The position numbers were made by a program, and so were the translations under genes. Under the pieces are notes generated by a model. It made no database searches and was not told where the DNA came from. It saw only the letters and a program-made list of their open reading frames with translations. Shown piece by piece: positions 53,891 to 62,593 of a stretch of DNA of 64,000 nt (positions within the stretch are counted from its first letter, which is position 1; each line of letters starts with the position of its first letter). Source of the stretch: Thermus brockianus (GTDB lineage: Bacteria; Deinococcota; Deinococci; Deinococcales; Thermaceae); contig NZ_JAKEDV010000001.1 in the NCBI RefSeq assembly GCF_021462505.1, forward strand, positions 40,112-104,111. The letters run 5' to 3'.

Positions 53891-54718
53891 ATGCGAAAGC
53901 TCCTGGCCCTCCTTCTCCTTGCCGCCTGCGCCAGGCCACCCGAGGTGGCCCTCGGGCCTCCCTACGCCAAGGAGGCGGAAAGGGGTGGGGTGCGCATCGT
54001 GGTGGCGGGGATGCGTTCCCCCGTGGAGGCGGGGCCATACCGGGAGTTCTTGCAGGGCCTCGAGGCCCTTTTGGGCGAGCGGGTGGAGGTGTTTGGGCGC
54101 CGCACCTACTGGGAGGTCTTGGAGACCTTGCGCCAGGGAGAGGCGGACCTGGGCTTCCTTTGCACCCTGGCGGCGGGGCTTGGGGTGGAGGAGGGGTTTT
54201 TAGAGGTGCTTTTGGCATCGGATACGGCGGTGCCTTACCAGAGCCTCATCGTGGTGCGGGAGGACGCTCCTTACCAAAGCCTGGCTGAGCTAAAGGGGCG
54301 CCCCTTTGCCTTCACGGACTCCCTATCCAACACCGGCCATGCCTGGCCTCGCCTTTTGGCCAGGGATTTAGGGGAGGGCTTCTTTGCCCAAGCCTTCTTC
54401 ACCTACAGCCACGACCGGGCCCTTGGGGCTGTGCGGGAGGGGTTGGCGGAAGGGGCGGCGGTGGATGGGGTGGTCTACGCCACGTTGGGCGTGAAGGGGC
54501 TTAGGGTCCTGGCTAGGGGTCCCGCCGACCCCCCTCCGCCCGTGGTGGCACGCAAAAGTCTTCCCGAAAAGGAAAGGCTCATGCAGGCGCTCCTTGCCCT
54601 GGTGAAAAAACCGGAAAACGCAAAGGCCCTAAGGGCCTTGGGCCTAAAGGGGTTCCGCCGGTCGGAAGACGCTCCTTACCGGGTCGTCTACCGGAGGGCG
54701 CGGGAGGTGTTGCCGTGA
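53891..54718 (+). CDS. PhnD/SsuA-type periplasmic binding lipoprotein (putative sensor)
   Basis: 275 residues. A lipoprotein signal ends at LLAACARP (Cys 15). The body has the type II binding-protein fold: VVAGMRSPVEAGPYREFLQGLEALLGERVEVFGRRTYWEVLETLRQGEADLGFL, then PYQSLIVVREDAPYQSLAELKGRPFAFTDSLSNTGHAWP, which is the PhnD-like oxyanion cleft, and AVDGVVYATL. TtrS of Salmonella carries this domain at its N terminus to sense tetrathionate; here it is a separate lipoprotein. It overlaps the kinase gene by four bases, implying direct cooperation. Confidence 0.82.
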   Translation: MRKLLALLLLAACARPPEVALGPPYAKEAERGGVRIVVAGMRSPVEAGPYREFLQGLEALLGERVEVFGRRTYWEVLETLRQGEADLGFLCTLAAGLGVEEGFLEVLLASDTAVPYQSLIVVREDAPYQSLAELKGRPFAFTDSLSNTGHAWPRLLARDLGEGFFAQAFFTYSHDRALGAVREGLAEGAAVDGVVYATLGVKGLRVLARGPADPPPPVVARKSLPEKERLMQALLALVKKPENAKALRALGLKGFRRSEDAPYRVVYRRAREVLP

Positions 54719-56403
54719 GGCTTGGGACCCAGCTTCTTCTCACCGTCCTCCTGGCGGCGACCGCCACGGGCGGGGCCTTGCTTTTGGGCGGGGGTGCCTT
54801 TCTCTACGCCGAGGGGGAACGGGCCTTGTGGCAGCAAACCCGCTCGGCCGCCTGGGACCTCGCCACCCTGCTCACCGATGACCTCCTGCTCCAGGACCGC
54901 TTGGCGGTGTGGGAGAAGCTGGGGGCCGCCAAGGAACGCTATCCGGGGTTCGCCTACGCCTACGTCCTCTCCCCGAAGGGGGAGGTCCTGGCCCATACCT
55001 TCGCCGAGGGGGTGCCGGAAGCCCTTCTGGCTTTGGGGGGCGAGAGGACCCTGCGGTTAGGGGGAAGGCTGGTGTACCAGGGGGAGGCCCCGGTGTATGG
55101 GGGGGCGGCGGGGGTGGTGCGCTTGGCCCTGGCCCAGGACCCCTTAAGGGAGGAACTGGCCCAGGTCCTGCGCACCGGGGCTTTTGGCTTGCTTTGGGCC
55201 GTGGGGCTTGGGGTGGGGCTCGGCTACCTTCTCCTGGAGCGGGTCCTGGAACCCCTCAAGGGGATGGCGGAGCGGGTTGCCCTCCTGGGGAAAGGGGGGA
55301 AGGTGGCGTTTCCGGAGCCCAGGAACGAGCTCGGTGCCTTGGGTCGGGCCCTCAACCGCATGGGGGAGGAGGTGGAAAGGCGGGAGCGGGAACTCACCCT
55401 CCTAAACCGCCTCCTGGCGGAAAGCCAGGCCCTGAGGCTGGAAGAGCTGGCGGAGCGGGTGCTTTCCCTGTTGGTGCGGGAACTCGGCTTTACCTGCGGC
55501 GACCTGTGGGTGGAGGGGCGGGTCGTCCACTGCCGCGCCTGCCAAGCCGCTTGCCCCTTGGGGGGTGTGAAGGGGTTGGCGGAGGAAGCCTTGCGGGAGG
55601 GGCGGGTGGTGGTGGCCCAAGGGGGGGTGGGGGTGCCGGTGCCCCCTCGAGGGGCCCTGGTCCTCTACGGAAAACCCAAGGTGGAGGAGGCGTGGCTTGT
55701 GGGCTTCCTGAAAGCCCTTTCCGGCCCCTTGGCCACCGCCTTGGAGAACGCCCGGCTTTACAGCCTCCTGGAGGAAAAGGAGAGGCAGCGGGCAGAACTT
55801 TTGAAGGCCTGGCTTCGGGCCCAGGAGGAAGAAAGGGCGCGCATCGCCCGGGAACTCCACGATGAGGTGGGCCAGGCCCTCACCGGTCTGATCCTGGGCC
55901 TGGAAGGCCTTCCGGGGGACGCGGCCCAGGCGCTCAAGGAGCTGGCCCGCTATACCCTGGCCGAGGTGCGGCGCCTGGCCCTGGACCTTAGGCCTTCCGT
56001 GCTGGACCACCTGGGTTTGGAAGCCGCCTTGGTGCGGTATGTGCGGGAGTTCGCCGACCGCACGGGGATTGAGGTGGACCTTTCCTTCCACCTCCGCCGG
56101 CCCTTGTCCAAGGAGCTGGAAACCGTGGTCTACCGGGTGGTGCAGGAGGCCCTCACCAACGTGGCCCGGCACTCGGGAAGCCCCCGGGCGGCGGTGGGGG
56201 TCTTGGAGGCGGAAGGGGAGGTGCGGGTTTTCGTGGAGGACGAGGGCCGGGGCTTTGACCCCAAGGCGGTGGGCCCCGGGCACCAGGGCCTTTTGGGGAT
56301 GCGGGAGCGGGTGGAGCTTTTGGGGGGAAGGTTTTTCTTGGAAAGCGCCCCTGGCGAGGGCATCCGGGTCCAGGTTAGGCTTCCTTTAGAGGTGGTGGCG
56401 TGA
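54715..56403 (+). CDS. NarX-like sensor histidine kinase with a cysteine-rich GAF-like region
   Basis: 562 residues from GTG 54715. Helix 1 (about 7-32), an external domain (33-150), helix 2 (about 153-174), HAMP (175-230), a GAF-like domain (about 235-350), then HisKA_3: phosphoacceptor His 382 in ARELHDEVGQALTGL, followed by the ATPase with EALTNVARHS, EDEGRGFDP and GLLGMRERVELLGG. Four cysteines, 261, 273, 276 and 280 (CGDLW to CRACQAACP), sit in the GAF-like region with the C-x2-C-x3-C spacing of a metal site. They may hold a zinc or an iron-sulfur cluster for redox sensing. Overlaps both neighbours by four bases. Confidence 0.9.
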   Translation: MRLGTQLLLTVLLAATATGGALLLGGGAFLYAEGERALWQQTRSAAWDLATLLTDDLLLQDRLAVWEKLGAAKERYPGFAYAYVLSPKGEVLAHTFAEGVPEALLALGGERTLRLGGRLVYQGEAPVYGGAAGVVRLALAQDPLREELAQVLRTGAFGLLWAVGLGVGLGYLLLERVLEPLKGMAERVALLGKGGKVAFPEPRNELGALGRALNRMGEEVERRERELTLLNRLLAESQALRLEELAERVLSLLVRELGFTCGDLWVEGRVVHCRACQAACPLGGVKGLAEEALREGRVVVAQGGVGVPVPPRGALVLYGKPKVEEAWLVGFLKALSGPLATALENARLYSLLEEKERQRAELLKAWLRAQEEERARIARELHDEVGQALTGLILGLEGLPGDAAQALKELARYTLAEVRRLALDLRPSVLDHLGLEAALVRYVREFADRTGIEVDLSFHLRRPLSKELETVVYRVVQEALTNVARHSGSPRAAVGVLEAEGEVRVFVEDEGRGFDPKAVGPGHQGLLGMRERVELLGGRFFLESAPGEGIRVQVRLPLEVVA

Positions 56404-57029
56404 TCCGGGTGGTTTTGGTGGAGGACCACATCCTGGTGCGCTCGGGCATCCGCCATCTTCTGGAAGCCCGGGGGCCCATCCGGGTGGTGGGGGAGGCGGG
56501 AAGTGGCCGGGAGGCTTTGGCCCTTTTGGAGGGCCTCGAGGCCGACCTCGCCATCCTGGACGTTTCCCTACCCGACTGCACCGGCATTGACCTCTGCCGA
56601 ACCCTTAAGGCCCGTTTTCCCCGCCTGCGCCTCCTCGCCCTTTCCATGCACGAGGACCCCGAGTACGTGCGGGGCTTTTTGCAGGCGGGGGGCGAGGGGT
56701 ACGTGAGCAAGGCGGCGGTGGACCACGAGCTTTTGGACGCCGTCTTGGCCGTGGCCCGGGGGGAGCGGTACCTAAATCCGAGCCTCGCCATGCGCCTTGC
56801 CATGGAGATGGTCCAGGGAGAGGTGAAGGAAGAGGGCCTCTCCCCCAGAGAGGAGGAGGTCTTGCGCCTTCTCGCCCAAGGCCTTTCCCACAAGGAGGTG
56901 GCCGAGCGCTTGGCCATCTCGGAGAAGACCGTGGCCACCTACCGGGAGCGGGGCATGGAAAAGCTCGGCCTCAAAACCCGGAGCGACCTCTTGCGCTACG
57001 CCGTGCGCCGGGGCTGGCTTTCGGGCTAA
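56400..57029 (+). CDS. NarL/FixJ-type response regulator
   Basis: 209 residues from GTG 56400. The receiver domain has ED 8-9, phosphoacceptor Asp 54 (AILDVSLPD), Ser/Thr in LALSMHED and Lys in GYVSKAA. The LuxR-type helix-turn-helix is LSPREEEVLRLLAQGLSHKEVAERLAISEKTVATYRERGMEKLGL near 145-190. It should act on the divergent molybdoenzyme promoter. Its 3' end overlaps the convergent ruvC by four bases. Domain assignment is firm; target is inferred from position. Confidence 0.93.
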   Translation: MIRVVLVEDHILVRSGIRHLLEARGPIRVVGEAGSGREALALLEGLEADLAILDVSLPDCTGIDLCRTLKARFPRLRLLALSMHEDPEYVRGFLQAGGEGYVSKAAVDHELLDAVLAVARGERYLNPSLAMRLAMEMVQGEVKEEGLSPREEEVLRLLAQGLSHKEVAERLAISEKTVATYRERGMEKLGLKTRSDLLRYAVRRGWLSG

Positions 57030-57526
57030 AGGGGCTTGGCGGCCTTGAGCCGGGCGTAGAAAGCGTGGGTGAGGGCGATGGCTAAGGCGTCCGCCAGGTG
57101 GCTTGGGCTTGGGGGTTCCTTGAGGCCCAAAATCCCCCGCACCATCAAGGCCACCTCCTCCTTGGCGGCGTGGCCGTGCCCGGCCAGGGCCTGCTTCACC
57201 TGCATGGGCCCGTAGGCGTAGACGGGCACCCCGGCCTCAAAGGCCGCCACCAACACCGCCCCCAAGGCCCAGCCCACCTTGTAGGCGAGCTCGTTTTGCC
57301 GGTAGAAAAACTGCTCCTCCACCGCCAAGGCCTCGGGCTGGAAGCGGAGAAGGGCTTCTTTGACCCGGGCGTGGATCCGGCCCACCCGCGCCTCCGCCTT
57401 TTCCTTGTGGGAGGTCTTCACCACCTCCCCGTGGAGGAGATGGGCCTTGAGGGCTCCCCTTTCCTCCACGGCCACCACGCCAAGGCCCAGGTGGGTGATC
57501 CCCGGGTCAATGCCCGCCACCACCAC
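57026..57526 (-). CDS. ruvC: Holliday junction resolvase RuvC
   Basis: 166 residues from GTG 57526, the length and start of the T. thermophilus protein (VVVAGIDPGITHLGLGVVAV). The four catalytic acids are visible: Asp in GIDPGITH (near residue 7), Glu in AVEEQFFYRQNELAYKVG (near 70) and the Asp/His pair in PSHLADALAIALTHAF (near 146). It cleaves four-way junctions with RuvAB. It starts one base after the ftsZ stop, so it is probably cotranscribed with the division cluster. Confidence 0.96.
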   Translation of the reverse strand: MVVAGIDPGITHLGLGVVAVEERGALKAHLLHGEVVKTSHKEKAEARVGRIHARVKEALLRFQPEALAVEEQFFYRQNELAYKVGWALGAVLVAAFEAGVPVYAYGPMQVKQALAGHGHAAKEEVALMVRGILGLKEPPSPSHLADALAIALTHAFYARLKAAKPL

Positions 57527-57527
57527 G

Positions 57528-58583
57528 TCAGTTGCCCCGCTTGGGCGGATAGTCCCCGTCCCCGTAGCGGATGAAGGCGGGGATGTCAAAGTTGTAGGGG
57601 TCGGCGTGGGTGGGGAAGTCCACGGGGCGGATGGGCTTGGGCACCACGGTGCTTTCCCCGAAGCCCGCGGCGATGAGGATGACCCTAAGCTCGTCCTGGG
57701 CACGGTCGTCGTAGGTGACGCCGTAGAGGATGTCCACGTCCTCGTTGCCCGTGGCCTCGCGGATCCTCTCCACCACCTCCGCCGCCTCCATGAGGGAAAG
57801 CTCCTCCGAGCCCACCACGTTGAGGAGGAGCCTCCTCGCCCCTTCAATGGAGCGTTCCAGCAGGGGGCTGTGGGTGGCGGTTTTGGCCGCCTCCTCCACC
57901 CGGTTTTCCCCGCGGCCGGCGCCGATGCCCATGAGGACCTGGCCGGCCCCTTCCAGGAGCGCCTTGACGTCGGCGAAGTCCACGTTGATGAGGCCGGGCA
58001 GGTTGATGACGTCGGTGATGCCCTTGACGCCGTGGTAGAGGACCCGGTCGGCGATGAGGAAGGCGTCCTTCAGGGTCATCTTCTTGTCCACGGCGGAGAG
58101 GAGGCGGTCGTTTTGCACCACCACCATGGCGTCCACCCGTTCCTTGAGGCGCCGGATGCCCTCTTCCGCCGCCTTTTGCCGCTTGGGGCCCTCAAAGCTA
58201 AAGGGGCGGGTGACCACGCCCACGGTGAGGGCGCCTAGGCGCTTGGCGATCTCGGCCACCACGGGGGCGCTTCCCGTGCCGGTGCCGCCCCCCATCCCGG
58301 CGGTGATGAAGACCAGGTCCGCCCCTTCCAAAGCCTCGGCGATGAGGTCCTCCGCCTCCTGGGCCGCCTTTTCCCCAATCTCGGGGTTGGCCCCCGCCCC
58401 CAGGCCCCGGGTGAGCTTCTCCCCAAGCTGGATGCGCACGTCCGCCAGGCTCTTGGCCAGGACCTGGGCGTCGGTGTTGGCGGCGATGAACTCCACCCCC
58501 TGAAGCCCTGCCTCAATCATGCGGTTCACGGCGTTGTTCCCCGCCCCCCCGAGCCCGATGACCTTGATGACCGCTCCCTCCAT
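57528..58583 (-). CDS. ftsZ: Cell division protein FtsZ
   Basis: 351 residues from ATG 58583 ([20 protein letters not shown]), picked over a TTG at 58613 because GGGAGAGGAGG lies before it. The tubulin signature [40 protein letters not shown] is near residue 100, and [18 protein letters not shown] and the T7 loop [14 protein letters not shown] near 205 are intact. The short C-terminal peptide DIPAFIRYG binds FtsA. Polymerises into the division ring. FtsA lies immediately upstream. Confidence 0.97.
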   Translation of the reverse strand: MEGAVIKVIGLGGAGNNAVNRMIEAGLQGVEFIAANTDAQVLAKSLADVRIQLGEKLTRGLGAGANPEIGEKAAQEAEDLIAEALEGADLVFITAGMGGGTGTGSAPVVAEIAKRLGALTVGVVTRPFSFEGPKRQKAAEEGIRRLKERVDAMVVVQNDRLLSAVDKKMTLKDAFLIADRVLYHGVKGITDVINLPGLINVDFADVKALLEGAGQVLMGIGAGRGENRVEEAAKTATHSPLLERSIEGARRLLLNVVGSEELSLMEAAEVVERIREATGNEDVDILYGVTYDDRAQDELRVILIAAGFGESTVVPKPIRPVDFPTHADPYNFDIPAFIRYGDGDYPPKRGN

Positions 58584-58609
58584 CTCTGCCTCCTCTCCCA
58601 AATTGCGAT

Positions 58610-59851
58610 TCAAAATAGATTGTTGAGAATTTCCTTGATGCGGGCCCAGAGGCCCTCGGATTTGCCGGTTTCTTGCCGTTTTTCCTTTTTCTGCGGGCGT
58701 TTGGGCTCCGCCATGCGCACGGGCAAGGTGGCTCCGTGGCGGACCAGGCCCACGGCGGTGGCGTGGGCGGGGGTGGCCACCACGTCGGTGAGGCCGGAGA
58801 CGCCCTGGGGTTTGCCCAGGCGCACGGGGAGGCTGTACTGTTGCCGGGCCAAAAGGTCAAACCCCCGGAGAAGGGCGGTGCCCCCCGTGAGGACCACGCG
58901 GTTCACCTTGATCTCCAAAGGCCCTATGGCTTCGTCCACGGACTGGCGGGCCAGGTGGAGGATTTCCCGGAGCCTGGGCCGGATGATGCGGGCAAGCTCC
59001 GGCGCCGGCACCTCGCCCAAGGAGCCCCCTTCCTGGTTAATCTCCAAGACGAGCTCGGGGTCGGCGAGCTCCGGAAGCGCCGCCCCGTACTTGCGCTTGA
59101 CCCTCTCCGCCTCCTCAAAGGGGATCTTGAGGAGCTGGGCGATGTCCTGGCTCACGTGGTCCCCCCCGAGGGGCAAGACGGCGGAGTGGGCGAGCCTACC
59201 TTCCCGGAAGACGGCCACGTCCGTGGTCCCCCCGCCCACGTCCAAGAGGAGGACGGTCATGTGCTCCTCGTCGGGGCCTAGGACGCCCAGGCCGCTCGCC
59301 AGGGGCTGGGCCACCAGGGCTTCCACCTCTAGCCCCGCCGCCTCCACCGCCCGGCGGAGGTTGGCCAAAGGCCCCCGCCCGGCGGCGATCAGGTGGACGT
59401 CCACCTCGAGGCGCACCCCCGCCATGCCCACGGGGTCCCGGATCCCCTCCTGCCCGTCCACCTTGAACTCCAGGGGCAGGGCGTGGAGGAGTTCCTGCTC
59501 GGCGTCAAAGGGGTAGGCCTTGGCCTGCTCCACGGCCCGCTCCACGTCCGCCTCCGTGATGCTCTGCCCGCGGCGGATGGCGGCCAGGCCGTGGCTGGTG
59601 ACGCTCCTTAGGTGGGGCCCTCCCACGGAGAGGACCACCCGTTCCACCCGTACCCCGGCCACCCGCTCCGCCTGGTGGACGCTTTGGCGGATGGCCTCCG
59701 TGGTGCGCTCCAGGTTCACCACCACGCCCCGCCGCATGCCCTGGGAAGGGGCGGTGCCCTCGCCGATAATGTCCAGGACGCCATCGGGGGCGAGCTCCCC
59801 GATGACGGTGGTAACCTTGCTGGTGCCGACGTCCAATCCTGCGATAATCAT
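58610..59851 (-). CDS. ftsA: Cell division protein FtsA
   Basis: 413 residues from ATG 59851 ([20 protein letters not shown]), with GGGGGGTGAG nine bases before. Actin-fold phosphate 1 motif GLDVGTSK, 1C domain [17 protein letters not shown] near residue 50, phosphate 2 [18 protein letters not shown] near 205 and adenosine motif [13 protein letters not shown] near 330. The C terminus [12 protein letters not shown] is the membrane-targeting amphipathic helix. It anchors FtsZ to the membrane. A longer TTG start at 59872 would add seven residues and overlap ftsQ. Confidence 0.95.
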   Translation of the reverse strand: MIIAGLDVGTSKVTTVIGELAPDGVLDIIGEGTAPSQGMRRGVVVNLERTTEAIRQSVHQAERVAGVRVERVVLSVGGPHLRSVTSHGLAAIRRGQSITEADVERAVEQAKAYPFDAEQELLHALPLEFKVDGQEGIRDPVGMAGVRLEVDVHLIAAGRGPLANLRRAVEAAGLEVEALVAQPLASGLGVLGPDEEHMTVLLLDVGGGTTDVAVFREGRLAHSAVLPLGGDHVSQDIAQLLKIPFEEAERVKRKYGAALPELADPELVLEINQEGGSLGEVPAPELARIIRPRLREILHLARQSVDEAIGPLEIKVNRVVLTGGTALLRGFDLLARQQYSLPVRLGKPQGVSGLTDVVATPAHATAVGLVRHGATLPVRMAEPKRPQKKEKRQETGKSEGLWARIKEILNNLF

Positions 59852-60432
59852 GGGCGTAAACTCACCCCCCAAGAATACAGGTACACGTGGCCCTGGGGCC
59901 AGGTCGCTTGCGCATACTCTAGCAGAAGTTCAGCGCTTGCGGCAAAGAGGGTGGTGCCAGGAAGCTCCACGTAAAAGCCTGCCGGGGTATAGCGGATGCG
60001 CTTGGCCTTCGGGTAAGCCCGGGCCAGGGCCAAGAGGCTTTGGGTGGGCAAGGGACCCTTTCCCTCCACCCGAGGCCCCGGGGCGTACGGGGCCCCGCCC
60101 GGGAGGAGGGTGCCGTCCGTGGCTAAGGCGGCGCCCCCTGCCAGGGGGAGGAAGGGTTCCCGCTCCCGCAGGAAAAGGCGCACCACCCCGGGTTTGGGCT
60201 TCTCCAGGCGGGCCTCCGCCACCCAGGGGTCCTGGAGGAGAGGGGAGAGGCGGGAGGGGAGGACCCAAAGCCAGGGGTCTCCCGGGTGGAGGCGGGCCTT
60301 GGCCAAAACGGCTTTTTCCTCGAGGTGGCGTAAGCCCACCACCTCCACCTCCTCCACCGGGAATAGGACCAGGCTTCCCACGTGGAGGGTGCCGAGGAGA
60401 AGGAGGAGGAAGAGGGCGCGCACTAGCTTCAT
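59848..60432 (-). CDS. ftsQ: Cell division protein FtsQ (POTRA)
   Basis: 194 residues. One N-terminal helix (about 4-22) is followed by a POTRA domain beginning FPVEEVEVVGLRHLEEKAVLAKARLHPGDPWLWVLPSRLSPLLQDPWVAEARLEKPKPGVVRLFLREREPFLPL, the standard FtsQ/DivIB order. The beta domain then carries TDGTLLPGG. It links the cytoplasmic ring to wall synthesis. Position between murB and ftsA, as in the dcw cluster, confirms it. GGGGGTAAG precedes the ATG; four-base overlap with ftsA. Confidence 0.92.
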   Translation of the reverse strand: MKLVRALFLLLLLGTLHVGSLVLFPVEEVEVVGLRHLEEKAVLAKARLHPGDPWLWVLPSRLSPLLQDPWVAEARLEKPKPGVVRLFLREREPFLPLAGGAALATDGTLLPGGAPYAPGPRVEGKGPLPTQSLLALARAYPKAKRIRYTPAGFYVELPGTTLFAASAELLLEYAQATWPQGHVYLYSWGVSLRP

Positions 60433-60465
60433 CTTACCCCCTTGGCCTTACGCAAGGCTTAGCCT

Positions 60466-61263
60466 TCAAGGCCACACCTCCCACTCCAGCTCCAGGGGAA
60501 GCTCTTCCTGGATGCGTTGCACAAGCGCCAGCACGTCCTTGGCCGTGGCCTGTCCCAGGTTGACGATGAAGTTGCCGTGTTCCAGGGATACCATGGCGTC
60601 CCCCACCCGTAGGCCCTTAAGGCCCCTTTGGTCAATGAGCCGCCCCGCCGACTGGCCTGGAGGGTTCTTGAAGGCGCACCCCGCGCTCCTCCGCTTGGGC
60701 TGCCCTTTGCGGGCGGCGTCCACCTCGGCCATGCGCTTGAGGATTTCCTCCACGGGCCGCTCCTTGAGCCTGAGGCGCACCCGGGTCACGATGCCCCCAG
60801 GGGGCAGGCGGCTTTGCCGGTAGCCGAAGCCGAGCTCCTCCGGCCGGTAGAGGTGGAAGGCCCCGTCGTGGAAGATCTCCACCACCTCCAGGGCGTCCGC
60901 CATCTCGCCGAAGCGGGTGCCGGCGTTCATCTTCACCGCCCCTCCCACCTGGGCGGGGATGCCGAGAAGCCCCTCTAGCCCCGAAAGCCCGGCCCGGGCT
61001 GCCTCCTGGACGAGGAGGGGGAGGAGCGCGCCCGCCCCCACCCATCCCCTTAGGTCGTAGGCCTGGAACTCGCCGGCTAGGCGGATCACCCTTTCCGGCA
61101 CCCCCTCGTCCATCACCAGGAGGTTGGAGCCGTTGCCCAGGATGCGGTAGGGGGCCTCGGTGGCCCGCTTGAGGTCTTCCCGGGTTTCCACCGTCCAAAG
61201 CTCCGCCGGCCCCCCCACGCCCAGGGTGGTGTAGTCCCTTAGGAGCACCCGCTCAACCTTCAC
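60466..61263 (-). CDS. murB: UDP-N-acetylenolpyruvoylglucosamine reductase
   Basis: 265 residues from GTG 61263 (VKVERVLLRDYTTLGVGGPAEL). FAD-binding NGSNLLV near residue 45 and GLLGIPAQVGGAVKMNAGTRFGEM near 100-125, with the catalytic Arg in GFGYRQSRLPPGG near 150, SAGCAFKNPPGQSAGRLIDQRGLKGLRVGDAMVSLEHGNFIVN near 190-230; the short loop is the type IIa/b form. It reduces UDP-GlcNAc enolpyruvate to UDP-MurNAc. The start overlaps the murC end by 11 bases; a GTG/ATG six codons earlier lies inside murC. Confidence 0.95.
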   Translation of the reverse strand: MKVERVLLRDYTTLGVGGPAELWTVETREDLKRATEAPYRILGNGSNLLVMDEGVPERVIRLAGEFQAYDLRGWVGAGALLPLLVQEAARAGLSGLEGLLGIPAQVGGAVKMNAGTRFGEMADALEVVEIFHDGAFHLYRPEELGFGYRQSRLPPGGIVTRVRLRLKERPVEEILKRMAEVDAARKGQPKRRSAGCAFKNPPGQSAGRLIDQRGLKGLRVGDAMVSLEHGNFIVNLGQATAKDVLALVQRIQEELPLELEWEVWP

Positions 61264-62593
61264 GGACGAGCCTCCGGGCAAGTTCGGTAACGTCCCCCGC
61301 CCCTAGGGCAAGCCAGAGGTCCTCAGGCCTTGCCGTGGCCTTGGCGTAGGCCAGGGCCTCCTCCGGAGGGAGGAAACGGGCTTCCTTGCCCGAAGCGGCA
61401 AGGCGTTCGGCGATCCTTTGGGAGAGGGCTTCGGGGGAGACCTCGCCCCTTTCCCCTGCGGTGTAGACGGGGAGGACCACCACTTCCTCCGCCGCCTCGA
61501 GGGCCCTGGCGAACTCCTCCCAAAGCTCCAGGGTGCGGAAGAGGCGGTGGGGCTGGAAGAGGACCCGCACCCGGCGGCCCAGAAGCTTGGCGGCGTTTAG
61601 GGTGGCCCGCACCTCCGTGGGGTGGTGGGCGTAGTCGTCCACCACCAAGGCTCCCCGCACCTCCCCCAGGCGCTCAAACCGCCGGCCCACTCCGGGGAAG
61701 CGGGCGAGGCCCCGGAGGATGGCCCCTTCGGGCACGCCCAAGGCCAAGGCGGCCAAGGCGGCGGCCAGGGCGTTTTTCACGTTGTGGGCCCCGGGCACCT
61801 TGAGCTCCGCTTCCCCCAGGGCCTTTCCCCGGTGGACCAGGCGGAACCGGCTTCCCGTGGGGGAAAGCGCCACCCCTTCCGCCCACAGGTCCCCCCCTTC
61901 GCCAAAGCGGAGGGGAGTGAGGCCATGGGCTGCTGCCGCCAGGAGGGGGTCATGGACGGGGAGGACGGCCACCTCCGCCTTTCTCAGGAAGCCCGCCATG
62001 GCCGAGAGGAGGGCCTCGAGGCTCTCGTGGTAGTTGGGGGCCTTCTTCCCCTCGGGGGCCACGTGCTCCTTCTCCAGGTTGGTGGCCACCGCTATGCCTA
62101 CCCGCACCTCCTGGAAGAGGGGGTCCGACTCGTCCACCTCGGCGAGCCGCGGGCCCAGGCCGAAGCGGGCGTTCTCGGGAAGGAGGGAAAGCTCCCCGCC
62201 AAGGAGCACCCAGGGGTCTAGCCCAGCCTCCAGCAGGATGCTCGCCAGCATCCCCGTGGTGGTGGTCTTGCCGTGGGTGCCCGTGACGCCCAGAGAGGGT
62301 TTTTGCGCAAGGAGGTGGGCGAGGAGCTCCATCCGCCTGAGAACGCGCATCCCCCGCCGCCTCGCCTCGAGGACCTCCGGGTGGTCCAGGGGGATGGGGG
62401 TGGGGACGATGAGGGTGTCCTCCGCCCCCAGGTGGGCGGGGTCGTGGCCCGGGTAGACGGGAACCCCGAGGGCAAGGGCGCGCTTCCCCGGGGCCAGGTC
62501 GCACCCCGTGACCTCCACCCCTTCCGCCCGGAGGAGCCGGGCTAGGGCGCTCATTCCCACCCCTTCAATGCCCATGACGTGTGCCCGTTTCAT
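61253..62593 (-). CDS. murC: UDP-N-acetylmuramate-L-alanine ligase
   Basis: 446 residues from ATG 62593 (MKRAHVMGIEGVGMSALARLL). The N-terminal glycine-rich loop GIEGVGMSALA, ATP loop VTGTHGKTTTTGMLASILLEAG near residue 105, EVDESDPLF near 165, TNLEKEHVAPEG near 185, GAHNVKNALAAALAALALG near 270 and DDYAHHPTEVRATL near 325 are all present. It adds the first L-alanine of the peptide stem. The start overlaps the murG stop by four bases. Confidence 0.96.
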   Translation of the reverse strand: MKRAHVMGIEGVGMSALARLLRAEGVEVTGCDLAPGKRALALGVPVYPGHDPAHLGAEDTLIVPTPIPLDHPEVLEARRRGMRVLRRMELLAHLLAQKPSLGVTGTHGKTTTTGMLASILLEAGLDPWVLLGGELSLLPENARFGLGPRLAEVDESDPLFQEVRVGIAVATNLEKEHVAPEGKKAPNYHESLEALLSAMAGFLRKAEVAVLPVHDPLLAAAAHGLTPLRFGEGGDLWAEGVALSPTGSRFRLVHRGKALGEAELKVPGAHNVKNALAAALAALALGVPEGAILRGLARFPGVGRRFERLGEVRGALVVDDYAHHPTEVRATLNAAKLLGRRVRVLFQPHRLFRTLELWEEFARALEAAEEVVVLPVYTAGERGEVSPEALSQRIAERLAASGKEARFLPPEEALAYAKATARPEDLWLALGAGDVTELARRLVREG

